Source: Salinivibrio kushneri
Lineage (GTDB): Bacteria > Pseudomonadota > Gammaproteobacteria > Enterobacterales > Vibrionaceae
Assembly (NCBI RefSeq): GCF_005280275.1
Contig: NZ_CP040021.1
Span: 1,947,001-2,011,000, forward strand
Length of the DNA stretch: 64,000 nucleotides
Direction of reading: 5' to 3'
This document shows positions 49,345 through 57,787 of the stretch, piece by piece (position 1 is the stretch's first letter; each line of letters begins with the position of its first letter). The notes below the pieces were generated by a model that saw nothing but the letters and a program-made list of their open reading frames with translations, was not told where the DNA came from and made no database searches. The translations under genes and the position numbers were made by a program.

Positions 49345-49785
49345 TTATCGCGGTTGTTGAGTTAACTGGATATGATCTTCCCAATCAATCACATCAATTT
49401 CGTACACCACGCTGTCTTTGACCGAGATCCCTGCTTTGTGCATCGCCGCTTTTGATCCTGTGATCAAAGGATGCCACTCGGGCAAGGGTTTATTTTCGGC
49501 CAGCAAGCGATAGGCGCAGGTTTCCGGCAACCAATAAAACTCATCAATTTTATCGCGGGTAAGCTTCAGGCATGACTCTTCATACGAAAAGCGGTTGGGG
49601 TAATCTTTGCACGAGCAGGTTTGATCATCGAGCAAACTACACGCCACATTGGTGTAGTAAAGCTCATCGGTCTCTTCATCAATTAATTTGTGTAGGCAGC
49701 AGCGGCCACAGCCGTCACAGAGTGATTCCCACTCCTCATCACTCATTTGTGCCAAGGTTTTTTGTTGCCAAAAAGGCGTGCTCAT
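49345..49785 (-). CDS. ycgN: YcgN family cysteine-cluster protein (UPF0260)
   Basis: A 146-residue cytoplasmic protein with conserved cysteines: [13 protein letters not shown] near residue 25, further Cys in [17 protein letters not shown], and ETCAYR. The pattern matches the zinc/iron-chelating CxxCGxCC family and E. coli YcgN (about 150 residues). No biochemical function is established. It reads toward the scs cluster and is divergent from another cysteine-cluster gene at 49949. Confidence 0.9.
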   Translation of the reverse strand: MSTPFWQQKTLAQMSDEEWESLCDGCGRCCLHKLIDEETDELYYTNVACSLLDDQTCSCKDYPNRFSYEESCLKLTRDKIDEFYWLPETCAYRLLAENKPLPEWHPLITGSKAAMHKAGISVKDSVVYEIDVIDWEDHIQLTQQPR

Positions 49786-49948
49786 GATGCTTCATCTCTT
49801 TTTTATTGCCGTCTATTCACGGCAACGACATTGCGCGCTTGTTATAACCATCATAGGCCTAAAGTGCAAGCAAGCCTTTGTATGGCTTGGATAGTGCAAA
49901 AGTGAGTGATAGAGTGCCCGACTTTGCACCTTGACGGAGGCCATGATT

Positions 49949-50215
49949 ATGCCCACTGCATCGCCATTTTCGTGCCGCCTTGGCTGTGGCGCGTGCTGTA
50001 TCGCTCCTAGCATTTCGTCACCTATCCCTGGTATGCCAAACGGTAAGCCCGCTCACACTCGTTGTGTGCAGCTAGATGATCGCAACCTCTGCAGGCTGTT
50101 TGGCTCTGAGGCCCGCCCCAAGGTGTGTGCCGCGTTCGATGCGGATCCCGAGGTATGTGGCAACTCATACCAGCAAGCGCTCGACAACCTGATTTATCTG
50201 GAAGCGGCGACATAA
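49949..50215 (+). CDS. YkgJ family cysteine-cluster protein
   Basis: An 88-residue protein with eight or so cysteines: [36 protein letters not shown] and EVCGNS, the putative Fe/Zn-chelating domain (Pfam CxxCxxCC). A GGAGG ribosome binding site is eight bases before the ATG at 49949; an ATG at 49943 is too close to it. Function unknown. It is divergent from ycgN, which has a related cluster. Confidence 0.85.
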   Translation: MPTASPFSCRLGCGACCIAPSISSPIPGMPNGKPAHTRCVQLDDRNLCRLFGSEARPKVCAAFDADPEVCGNSYQQALDNLIYLEAAT

Positions 50216-50241
50216 AAAACGCTGGCTTGTCTCAGCCAGCG
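50214..50241 (-). terminator. Terminator of the Tim44-like gene
   Basis: Minus strand: CGCTGGCT-GAGACA-AGCCAGCG followed by six T's. The T run overlaps the stop of the converging ykgJ-like gene. Confidence 0.85.
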
Positions 50242-50275
50242 CTATATCTATCAGCGTATTATCACCGCGAGCTTG

Positions 50276-51139
50276 TTAGCTTTGAATGCCCACAATTAGC
50301 CAAGGCGCATTGGGCTGGCGTAGGTCACGCTCTAGGTGCCAGATATCGGTAATATCTTCTTCGACCCCCTCCACGCGATCACAATAACGGCCGGTGAATT
50401 TTAAGCTCAATTGTGCCATGCGGCTGTCATAATCGGCGCGAACAATCTCGGCATCCACATACATGACTTCAGTATGTTGTTCACTCCCCAATCGTGCACG
50501 CTCGGCAGCCAGATCGTTATAAAGCTCAGGCGTCACATATTCTTGGATTTTATCCAACTCATTATGGTTCCACGCACCTTGCAAAATCCGATAGTGCTCA
50601 CGGGCACCGCTCAAGAAACTTTGCATATCGAACTGAGGCGGGAAGTTAAATGGCACATCATTGTTTGTGGCACCAAACCCACTCGATGACGCACCGGCAG
50701 CTGTCGGAGCCTCTTGTCTAAACGCATGAGGCTGCTCATGGTAATAGCCTTTATTTTGTCCCGCGTACGCTGGCCCTTGCGCCTGTGCGCCCGCTTTGGC
50801 TTGGGTCAGTCCGCGGAGAAACTTCATCGCAAAGTAAGCAATGACACCCAAAATCAAGATGTCCATAAATTGGATACCTTCAAAGGCACCGCCGAAGAAA
50901 GCGGCCAGTAAACCACCGGCGAGCAAACCGCCGAGTAGCCCCCCCGCGAGTCCTTTTTTACTGGTTTTCGAGGTGTTCTGTTTAAGGGTATTAGTATTAG
51001 TGGTGTTATTTTTTGGCGCAGGCGCGGTTTTAAAGCTCTTACCAAAAGACTTACCACCGCCGAAGCGTTTCGCTTCTGCGTAGGGCGCTGTCACAACAAA
51101 GACAAACATCAAGGCGGCAACAGAGAATAATTTTTTCAT
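50276..51139 (-). CDS. Tim44-like domain membrane protein
   Basis: A 287-residue protein: signal peptide (SVAALMFVFVVTAPYAEA), a low-complexity stretch rich in Gly, Lys, Asn and Thr (about 24-65), a hydrophobic Gly/Ala/Leu repeat LAGGLLGGLLAGGLLAAFFG (about 65-85), a membrane segment MDILILGVIAYFAMKFL, and a C-terminal Tim44 domain (about 165-287, YRILQGAWNHNELDKIQEYV). In mitochondria this domain recruits Hsp70 to the import channel. The bacterial role is unknown. Single gene with its own terminator. Confidence 0.85.
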   Translation of the reverse strand: MKKLFSVAALMFVFVVTAPYAEAKRFGGGKSFGKSFKTAPAPKNNTTNTNTLKQNTSKTSKKGLAGGLLGGLLAGGLLAAFFGGAFEGIQFMDILILGVIAYFAMKFLRGLTQAKAGAQAQGPAYAGQNKGYYHEQPHAFRQEAPTAAGASSSGFGATNNDVPFNFPPQFDMQSFLSGAREHYRILQGAWNHNELDKIQEYVTPELYNDLAAERARLGSEQHTEVMYVDAEIVRADYDSRMAQLSLKFTGRYCDRVEGVEEDITDIWHLERDLRQPNAPWLIVGIQS

Positions 51140-51325
51140 TATCGCATCATCTGTGGTTTTAGACCGTTATCATGCTAGAGTCTCTGGTGATGAAGTCAAT
51201 TGGCAAAGTGGGAAGAATTGTTACCAAACGTCATCTAGACACCCCTGTTTTGTCGTCAGTAGGAACCATTTGCCACGCTGGGACTCCAAGCCATTAGTAT
51301 TCTTTCACTGCAATAGGACCAAGCC

Positions 51326-51721
51326 ATGAATGATACCCACAGTAAATTTGTTGGTTACTTACTCTGGATCTTTGGTTTTCTCGGATCCCACCGGTTTTAC
51401 TATGGTAAACCGGTAACTGGCACCCTCTGGTTTTTCACCCTAGGCCTGTTCTTTGTCGGCTGGATTGTGGATTTATTCTTGATTCCCGCCATGGACAAAG
51501 AAGCCGATCTCCGTTTTCGCAGTGGCCCTACGGATTTTACCATTGCCTGGCTATTACTGACCTTTCTGGGTGTGTTTGGCATTCACCGTATGTACATGGG
51601 TAAATGGATCACTGGCTTTATTTACCTATTTACCGGTGGCTTTTTCTTAATTGGTGTGCTGTATGATTTTTGGACACTCAATGAGCAAGTGTCGATTAAA
51701 AACATGCAAAAATTCTCTTAG
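51326..51721 (+). CDS. TM2 domain protein with two TM2 units
   Basis: A 131-residue inner-membrane protein with four hydrophobic helices arranged as two TM2 domains: SKFVGYLLWIFGFLGSHRFY and LLLTFLGVFGIHRMYMGKWI. Each has the Gly-x-His-Arg-x-Tyr turn (GSHRFYYG; GIHRMYMG). No function is known for these small bacterial proteins. The start ATG follows AATAGGACC. Confidence 0.82.
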   Translation: MNDTHSKFVGYLLWIFGFLGSHRFYYGKPVTGTLWFFTLGLFFVGWIVDLFLIPAMDKEADLRFRSGPTDFTIAWLLLTFLGVFGIHRMYMGKWITGFIYLFTGGFFLIGVLYDFWTLNEQVSIKNMQKFS

Positions 51722-51831
51722 TCTGCCTTTTTGTCAACTCACTAAATGATGCGCAACGTATTCAAGGTTGCGCACACCTCGCTCGCTGCTAGTATAAGTC
51801 GCTTACTGCAACGCGAAATGGATCTGCCTAA

Positions 51832-53694
51832 ATGAGCCAACAGTTTCAGCTTTTACGCGAGCGACGTTTTTTGCCTTATTTTATTACCCAGGCATTAGGC
51901 GCGTTTAACGATAACGTCTATAAGAATGTGTTGGTGATCATGGTCGCGTTCGCCTCGGCCGATCAACTGCCGATGGATGCTACGCTGTTTATCAACGCCG
52001 CTGCTGGCTTGTTTATTCTGCCTTTTTTCCTATTTTCTGCCTTTGCGGGCGAGCTTGCGGACAAATACGACAAAGCGCTGATCATGCGGCGGGTGAAGTG
52101 GTTGGAAGTGGTGATCATGTCAAGTGCCGCTATCGCGCTGTATTTCCACGCTTGGAATGTGTTACTCGGCTTACTGTTTTTGATGGGCACCCAATCGGCT
52201 TTTTTTGGCCCGGTGAAATACGCATTACTGCCACAAACGCTCAATGACAAAGAGCTTGTTTCAGGCAATGCCTTGGTGGAAACCGGCACCTTCTTATCGA
52301 TTCTGCTCGGTACCTTGCTGGCGGGCTTTATTGCCCATCACCCTGACTCTAACCTGATCTCAGGGATAGCTGTATTAAGTTTTGCGTTGCTTGGCGTCAT
52401 GTCTGCCCATGCCATCCCACCTGCGCCTGCCGGGAACCCTGGGCTCAATTTACGTTACCGGCCCGTTGCTTTAATGCGACAAACGCTGCGTTTCGCGCGT
52501 AAAGACAAGGTCACCTTGCAAGCGATACTCGGGATCAGCTGGTTTTGGTTTCTAGGTGCCAGCTATTTAACCCAGTTTCCCAAATTCACCGCCTCGATCG
52601 GTGGCGGTGAAATCGGCGTGTCGTTTCTGCTCACCTTATTTTCTGTCGGCATCGCTGTGGGCGCATTGCTGTGCGATAAGCTTTCTGGCCATCGTATCGA
52701 GCCCGGCATTGTCCCCTTGGGCAGTTTAGGATTAACCGGCTTTGGCTTACATTTGTTTTTTGCCACGCCAGCCGATCCAACGCTCCACACCAGCCTGCTT
52801 GCTTTTATCACTGATCCAGCTCTGACCTGGGTATTTATCGACCTATTGATGATTGGCGTGTGTGGCGGGATTTTTATTGTGCCGCTGTATAGCCTGATGC
52901 AACAACGCGCCGATAAAGCCGCACGTGCGCGTGTGATTGCCGCCAACAATATTTTCAATGCCTTATTTATGGTGGGCAGTGCGATACTCGGTATCACCCT
53001 CTTGGTGGTGGTGGAGTTATCTATCGCGGAATTCTTCTTGGTCTTGGCGGTGCTCAACTTCTTGGTGGCTATCTATGTCAGCAAGCTGGTCCCCATTTTC
53101 GCCTTGCGCTTTTTTACCTGGATGGTCACCCATACCTTGTATCGGGTAAAACACCAAGACTTACACCATATTCCTGAAAAAGGCGGTGCCTTACTGATTT
53201 GTAACCATGTCAGCTATATGGATGCGCTCTTATTAGCCGGCGCGTGTCACCGTCCTATCCGTTTTGTGATGTTTGAAGATTTGTATCAATTACCGGTGCT
53301 GCATTGGTTTTTCCGAACGTCAAAAGTGATCCCCATTAGCCATCGGGGCCGCACGATCCGGGCCGCCATGAACGAGATTCAAAAGGCGCTTGATAATGGC
53401 GAAGTGGTACTGATTTTCCCGGAAGGGCATCTCAGCTATGACGGCGAAATCGACCAGTTCCGCCGCGGGATGGATATGATTTTGCAACGCTCGCCGGTGC
53501 CTGTGGTACCGATGGCGTTACAAGGCCTGTGGGGCAGCTACTTTAGCCGTCATGGCGGGAAAGCCATGTTAAAACTGCCCAAGCGTTTTTGGTCTAAAGT
53601 CACGGTCGTCGCCGGTCCAGCCGTTGAGCCTGAGCAGGCGACTTCAGAGCATATGCGCAATCAAGTCATTCGTCTACGCGCTGATCGGCCTTAG
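51832..53694 (+). CDS. Fusion of LplT-like MFS lysophospholipid transporter and PlsC acyltransferase
   Basis: A 620-residue inner-membrane protein. Residues about 1-405 are a 12-helix major facilitator domain (ALGAFNDNVYKNVLVIM, ELADKYDKA), like E. coli LplT, which flips lysophospholipids inwards. Residues about 425-620 are a PlsC-type acyltransferase with NHVSYMDALLL (NHx4D) and IFPEGHLSYDG. Together they may re-acylate imported lysophospholipids. In E. coli the acyltransferase is the separate protein Aas, which also has an acyl-ACP synthetase domain absent here. It ends in a 4-base convergent overlap with menE. Confidence 0.87.
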   Translation: MSQQFQLLRERRFLPYFITQALGAFNDNVYKNVLVIMVAFASADQLPMDATLFINAAAGLFILPFFLFSAFAGELADKYDKALIMRRVKWLEVVIMSSAAIALYFHAWNVLLGLLFLMGTQSAFFGPVKYALLPQTLNDKELVSGNALVETGTFLSILLGTLLAGFIAHHPDSNLISGIAVLSFALLGVMSAHAIPPAPAGNPGLNLRYRPVALMRQTLRFARKDKVTLQAILGISWFWFLGASYLTQFPKFTASIGGGEIGVSFLLTLFSVGIAVGALLCDKLSGHRIEPGIVPLGSLGLTGFGLHLFFATPADPTLHTSLLAFITDPALTWVFIDLLMIGVCGGIFIVPLYSLMQQRADKAARARVIAANNIFNALFMVGSAILGITLLVVVELSIAEFFLVLAVLNFLVAIYVSKLVPIFALRFFTWMVTHTLYRVKHQDLHHIPEKGGALLICNHVSYMDALLLAGACHRPIRFVMFEDLYQLPVLHWFFRTSKVIPISHRGRTIRAAMNEIQKALDNGEVVLIFPEGHLSYDGEIDQFRRGMDMILQRSPVPVVPMALQGLWGSYFSRHGGKAMLKLPKRFWSKVTVVAGPAVEPEQATSEHMRNQVIRLRADRP

Positions 53695-55079
53695 TCTATC
53701 GCTTGGCGTTGCGCCCATTGGGTTAATAGCGCTCGAGACGGTTTAATTCCCGCCTCGGGCGACAAAGATGGCCAAGGTAAAAACGCGACCGGGCGTTGAT
53801 AAGCGGGCAAGCGCCGACAATAGTCAGCCAGCTGCTGGGCGTTGAAGTGGCCCCGACTCTGGATAATCGCCAACGGGCGCGCCCCGAATTCGCGATCGTC
53901 AATTGGAACGACCATGGCCTGACGGATCTCGGCACACTGTTGCAAATGTGCCTCAATCACCTCGGGCTGAACGTTCTCCCCACCGCAGATAAATTGATTA
54001 TCCTTCCGCCCGACGATGCTCAGTGTCGGCGGCTGAACGTCCGTACACCAGCTGGCTAAATCACGCGAAGCCAGTCCTGTAGAAGCATCAATTGGATGCA
54101 GGGCACCCGCTTGCCAAACCCCTAAAGCTAACGTCTCCCCGCGATGGATTACCTCACCGTCATCCGCCACCATCAGATCGCGATAAGGCAAGATAGTGCC
54201 CACGTCATCCTGTCCATCGGCTCGCTTTAAGGTGACCGTCGATGCCGTTTCCGTCATCCCATACCCACACCAACAGCTTATCCCTTGTTGTTCTGCCTGC
54301 TCCGTCAGTGCACTGGAAATCGCAGCACCACCAAGCAACACGTGAGATAAGGTGCACGTGTCTAGGCATTGTCTCAGTACGGGCAACACGCGATAGAGCT
54401 GCGTGGGCACTAAAGAGGCGTGGCTAACATGTGTGAGCGCCGATGCCATGCTTTCCCCGCGGCATGGATAGATAGCCAGCTGAGCACCTTTATACAGCCA
54501 GCGCCATACAATGGCTAAGCCGGAGATATGAAATAGTGGCAAAGACAAGAGCCAACGATCGACGCGGTTTTCTAGAGCGGTCATCTTATCCGCCAAGCCC
54601 AAAAAAGGCAGCATTTGGGTTAAACCGGCAGCACTGGCGAGATGCTGATGAGCCGCGTGAGCAATCACCTTAGGCGTACCGGTTGACCCCGAGGTTAAAG
54701 TTAACGTCAGAGGCCGATCAGGTTGCCAATGGCTCATCGTTGGCAGCACATTGACATCCGGTTCACGCGAGCGGTCAGGCAAAAATTGATAGACACCAAG
54801 TTGACTCAGCACTGTGGCTTGCACCTCGTCACTTAAAGCTTGATTCAATACTAGCGTTTTTTTTCCTGCCTGCCATGCCGCGAGCATCCCCACGATCAGC
54901 GCCCTTTGCGACAATGCGCTGTCGAGCACCACAATGGGCGCCTCACCCAGTCGCGCTTGCTGGCCATCCACGAGAGCGGTGAGTTCACCCCATGTAAGTG
55001 CCATCTCGCTATCAATGGCTTTCGCGTTCGGTGCCATGGCCGCCCAGTGCTGCCATGGCCACGTATCAAACCCAAACAT
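53691..55079 (-). CDS. menE: o-Succinylbenzoate-CoA ligase
   Basis: Activates o-succinylbenzoate with ATP and CoA in menaquinone synthesis. The 462-residue ANL-family enzyme has the AMP-binding P-loop TLTSGSTGTPKVIA, GYGMTETAST, and the C-terminal hinge region GRKDNQFICGGENVQPEVIE. E. coli MenE is 451 residues. I start at the ATG at 55079 (with GAGG ahead) just eight bases after the menC stop; the frame stays open much further but that would overlap menC by over 130 bases. Last gene of the men operon. Confidence 0.94.
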   Translation of the reverse strand: MFGFDTWPWQHWAAMAPNAKAIDSEMALTWGELTALVDGQQARLGEAPIVVLDSALSQRALIVGMLAAWQAGKKTLVLNQALSDEVQATVLSQLGVYQFLPDRSREPDVNVLPTMSHWQPDRPLTLTLTSGSTGTPKVIAHAAHQHLASAAGLTQMLPFLGLADKMTALENRVDRWLLSLPLFHISGLAIVWRWLYKGAQLAIYPCRGESMASALTHVSHASLVPTQLYRVLPVLRQCLDTCTLSHVLLGGAAISSALTEQAEQQGISCWCGYGMTETASTVTLKRADGQDDVGTILPYRDLMVADDGEVIHRGETLALGVWQAGALHPIDASTGLASRDLASWCTDVQPPTLSIVGRKDNQFICGGENVQPEVIEAHLQQCAEIRQAMVVPIDDREFGARPLAIIQSRGHFNAQQLADYCRRLPAYQRPVAFLPWPSLSPEAGIKPSRALLTQWAQRQAID

Positions 55080-55087
55080 GCCCTCAC

Positions 55088-56077
55088 TCACAAGGTGTTT
55101 ATCCACACGAGTGGTTGATCGTGGAGTGGGATCAAGGGCTGCGATGCCCCTGGCCAGGTGCGATCGAGTTGATGCTGATAAATCCCCAATGTATCGAGTC
55201 CTGGCACAGTACCCGGGGTTAACCAATTTGCCAACCGAGACAATTGCGTTAAGCCCAAACTGGTCTCCAATGCCGAGCTAATCACCGCCGTTTTCCCTAG
55301 CGCGTGCGCCCGGCTCACCCATTGTTCAATGGTGGCCAGATCGCCGAGCAAACTAGGCTTAATCACCCAAGCAGATGCCAAATCGTGTTCAAGCAACGCA
55401 CTGTCACGGCTATCTGTTAAGCTTTCGTCCCACGCCAAAGGAAAGCCTAAGGCCTGCGCTTGGACGAGCGACTGGTGAGGATCGGGGCAAGGCTCTTCAA
55501 TCCAGTGAATTCGCGCTTGGTGTGCTTCACTCAGGCCGTTCCAAAAACTGGCAAGTTGCTCGGGCTGCCAGCGACGATTCGCATCAAGACGCAACCTCAA
55601 GTCCGGTAATGCCTCTAACAAGGTCGCGATCATTAACCGATCGCGGGCGACCTCATAGTCCCCCACTTTGATTTTTGCCTCATAAGGCTGACCCGCCGGT
55701 TGTTGTCCCAGCGTCATTAACAGCGCATCCGGATCCCCTGTGCACACAGGCACATGACGAAACCCTGACTGAGTGGGCAAATATTTATCTAACTCGGCTT
55801 GCGCAATGCTTAATCCCCATGCCACCGAAGGCGGCAGTTGTGGCATGGCAATATTACGATGATCACACCAAACCGCGGTGGCAGCAATTAACGCATGACG
55901 TGCCTCGGCGAAGGTTTCTTGGCTAAAGCCGGGTAATGGCGCAATTTCTCCCCAGCCACGTTGTGCCCCCTCGCTTAATTCAACCACCAAGCCCTCTCGC
56001 TCCGTTAACGGCTGATCACGGACAAATAAACCGGCATTGACTGGCAAGGTGTAGTGATAGATCCGTGCCTGTCTCAT
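55088..56077 (-). CDS. menC: o-Succinylbenzoate synthase
   Basis: Dehydrates SHCHC to o-succinylbenzoate. The 329-residue enolase-superfamily enzyme (E. coli 320) has the catalytic Lys in YEAKIKVGDY, Asp in RLDANRRW, Glu in WIEEPCPDP, Asp in LAWDESLTD, and Lys in WVIKPSLLG. It is eight bases after menB and eight before menE in a tight operon. Confidence 0.95.
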   Translation of the reverse strand: MRQARIYHYTLPVNAGLFVRDQPLTEREGLVVELSEGAQRGWGEIAPLPGFSQETFAEARHALIAATAVWCDHRNIAMPQLPPSVAWGLSIAQAELDKYLPTQSGFRHVPVCTGDPDALLMTLGQQPAGQPYEAKIKVGDYEVARDRLMIATLLEALPDLRLRLDANRRWQPEQLASFWNGLSEAHQARIHWIEEPCPDPHQSLVQAQALGFPLAWDESLTDSRDSALLEHDLASAWVIKPSLLGDLATIEQWVSRAHALGKTAVISSALETSLGLTQLSRLANWLTPGTVPGLDTLGIYQHQLDRTWPGASQPLIPLHDQPLVWINTL

Positions 56078-56085
56078 AGTGACCT

Positions 56086-56952
56086 CTATGGATTACGTGG
56101 GAAACGATCAAATTCAGGGCGGCGTTTTTCATTAAAGGCATTGCGCCCTTCTTGCCCTTCATCGGTCATGTAAAACATCATGGTGGCATTACCGGCGAGT
56201 TCTTGCAGCCCCGCCTGCCCATCGCAGTCTGCATTCAACGCCGCTTTTAAGCAGCGCAGCGCCATGGGACTGTGTTGGAGCACTTCCCGGCACCAACGCA
56301 CTGTCTCTCGCTCAAGCTCATCCAGTGGCACGACTGTGTTCACTAATCCCATGTCTACGGCTTCTTGCGCATTGTAGAAACGGCACAAGAACCAGATTTC
56401 ACGGGCTTTTTTCTGGCCCACAATCCGCGCCATATAAGAGGCTCCCCAGCCGCCGTCAAAGCTGCCGACCTTGGGACCTGTTTGGCCAAATTGGGCGTTG
56501 TCGGCGGCGATGGTTAAATCGCACATCATATGCAGCACATGGCCACCGCCGACGGCATAGCCTGCAACAGCGGCGATGACGGGTTTAGGACAGGTGCGGA
56601 TCTGACGCTGAAAGTCCAACACATTCAAATGATGCGTGCCTTCATCATCTTGATAACCGCCGTAGTCACCCCGCACGGACTGATCGCCGCCAGAGCAAAA
56701 CGCCTTCTCTCCCAACCCGGTGAGAATAATCACGCCCACTCGGCTGTCATAGCGCGCATCAGCCAAGGCTTGCATCATTTCTTTTACCGTTTGCGGCCGG
56801 AATGCATTGCGCACCTGGGGCCGATTAATCGTGATCCGAGCGATGCCGTCGGCAGATTTATGGTACAGGATATCGCTAAACGTATGCTCGGTGGGTACCC
56901 ACTCAATCGGCGCGTAAAGCTCTTGTTCGGTGATCCCTGGCGTGACAGCCAT
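56086..56952 (-). CDS. menB: 1,4-Dihydroxy-2-naphthoyl-CoA synthase
   Basis: Closes the naphthoquinone ring from o-succinylbenzoyl-CoA. The 288 residues (E. coli 285) form a crotonase fold: the oxyanion-hole segments [18 protein letters not shown] and [15 protein letters not shown], and the family-specific [19 protein letters not shown]. The ATG at 56952 is preceded by AAGGGAGAC; an in-frame start 14 codons upstream lacks support. The 55-base gap from menH is the largest space in the operon. Confidence 0.96.
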   Translation of the reverse strand: MAVTPGITEQELYAPIEWVPTEHTFSDILYHKSADGIARITINRPQVRNAFRPQTVKEMMQALADARYDSRVGVIILTGLGEKAFCSGGDQSVRGDYGGYQDDEGTHHLNVLDFQRQIRTCPKPVIAAVAGYAVGGGHVLHMMCDLTIAADNAQFGQTGPKVGSFDGGWGASYMARIVGQKKAREIWFLCRFYNAQEAVDMGLVNTVVPLDELERETVRWCREVLQHSPMALRCLKAALNADCDGQAGLQELAGNATMMFYMTDEGQEGRNAFNEKRRPEFDRFPRNP

Positions 56953-57007
56953 AGTGTCTCCCTTTTCTCGGTTGCTTGGGACAAGGCCCGTCATAAAGAT
57001 AAAAAAG

Positions 57008-57787
57008 TCAAGCGAGTGCGTGACTTTGCGTCAGTACCTGCACAAACCTATCTGGGTTTTCAACATGGCTGTTGTGCCCCGCCCCTTCTATCGGCGTGGC
57101 GGGGATCCCTGTGTGTTGCCATAGTGAGTGTGCAAGTGAGGTAAATTTGTTGTCGTGCTCTCCACAAAGGTAGTCAATGACGACGCCTTGTCGAAAGGCT
57201 TCACCCAACCCCGCGCGTAAATTCGCCTGGCGACCCAAGGAGGTCGCCATCAGCATTTTCGCCACAGCAGGGCCATGATTATCACGACGCGCCGCGATAA
57301 GGTCGGCCCACTGCCCATCGGTCAGTGAATGAAAAACCGGTTGTCGATACCATTCAGCTAATACCTCATCGATAGCTTGATGCGCGAAGCGTTCCGCCCA
57401 CTGGCTATCCTGTACCAGCCGCTTGCGCCGTTGGTGGCTGTCCGTCAACCCAGGATGACCCGCTTCCAAGAAGACCGCGTGCCAGAGACTAGGTTGAGTG
57501 CAGACAAGATGCATAGCAAGACGCGCGCCGAGCGAGTATCCCACCAGGCATGCTCTTTGGTGCCCCCATACCTGATGGCACGTTTGCCGTATTGCTGCCA
57601 CAGTCGTGGTAAAGTCAACGGCTTGACAGCTCAAGCTGCCACCATGACCGGGCAGATCAATACACAGCCAATGACAATGGTGCATTTTATCGGTCACCGT
57701 GCGCCAGTCTGCTCCGCTACCTAAAAACCCATGGAGAAACACCACTTTCTTTCCATGCCGATCGCCGCCTTGCTGGTAACTAAGCAT
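57008..57787 (-). CDS. menH: SHCHC synthase MenH
   Basis: Eliminates pyruvate from SEPHCHC in menaquinone synthesis. A 259-residue alpha/beta hydrolase (E. coli 252): [13 protein letters not shown], nucleophile Ser in [13 protein letters not shown], Arg pairs in the lid, and His in [12 protein letters not shown]. It overlaps menD by 8 bases (ATGCTTAG), so its translation would depend on ribosomes ending menD. That makes the menD frameshift relevant here too. Confidence 0.93.
   Translation of the reverse strand: MLSYQQGGDRHGKKVVFLHGFLGSGADWRTVTDKMHHCHWLCIDLPGHGGSLSCQAVDFTTTVAAIRQTCHQVWGHQRACLVGYSLGARLAMHLVCTQPSLWHAVFLEAGHPGLTDSHQRRKRLVQDSQWAERFAHQAIDEVLAEWYRQPVFHSLTDGQWADLIAARRDNHGPAVAKMLMATSLGRQANLRAGLGEAFRQGVVIDYLCGEHDNKFTSLAHSLWQHTGIPATPIEGAGHNSHVENPDRFVQVLTQSHALA

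Noticed and set aside
56530-57144. A 204-codon plus-strand frame over menB and menH
   Set aside because: Antisense to conserved men genes and without domain features.
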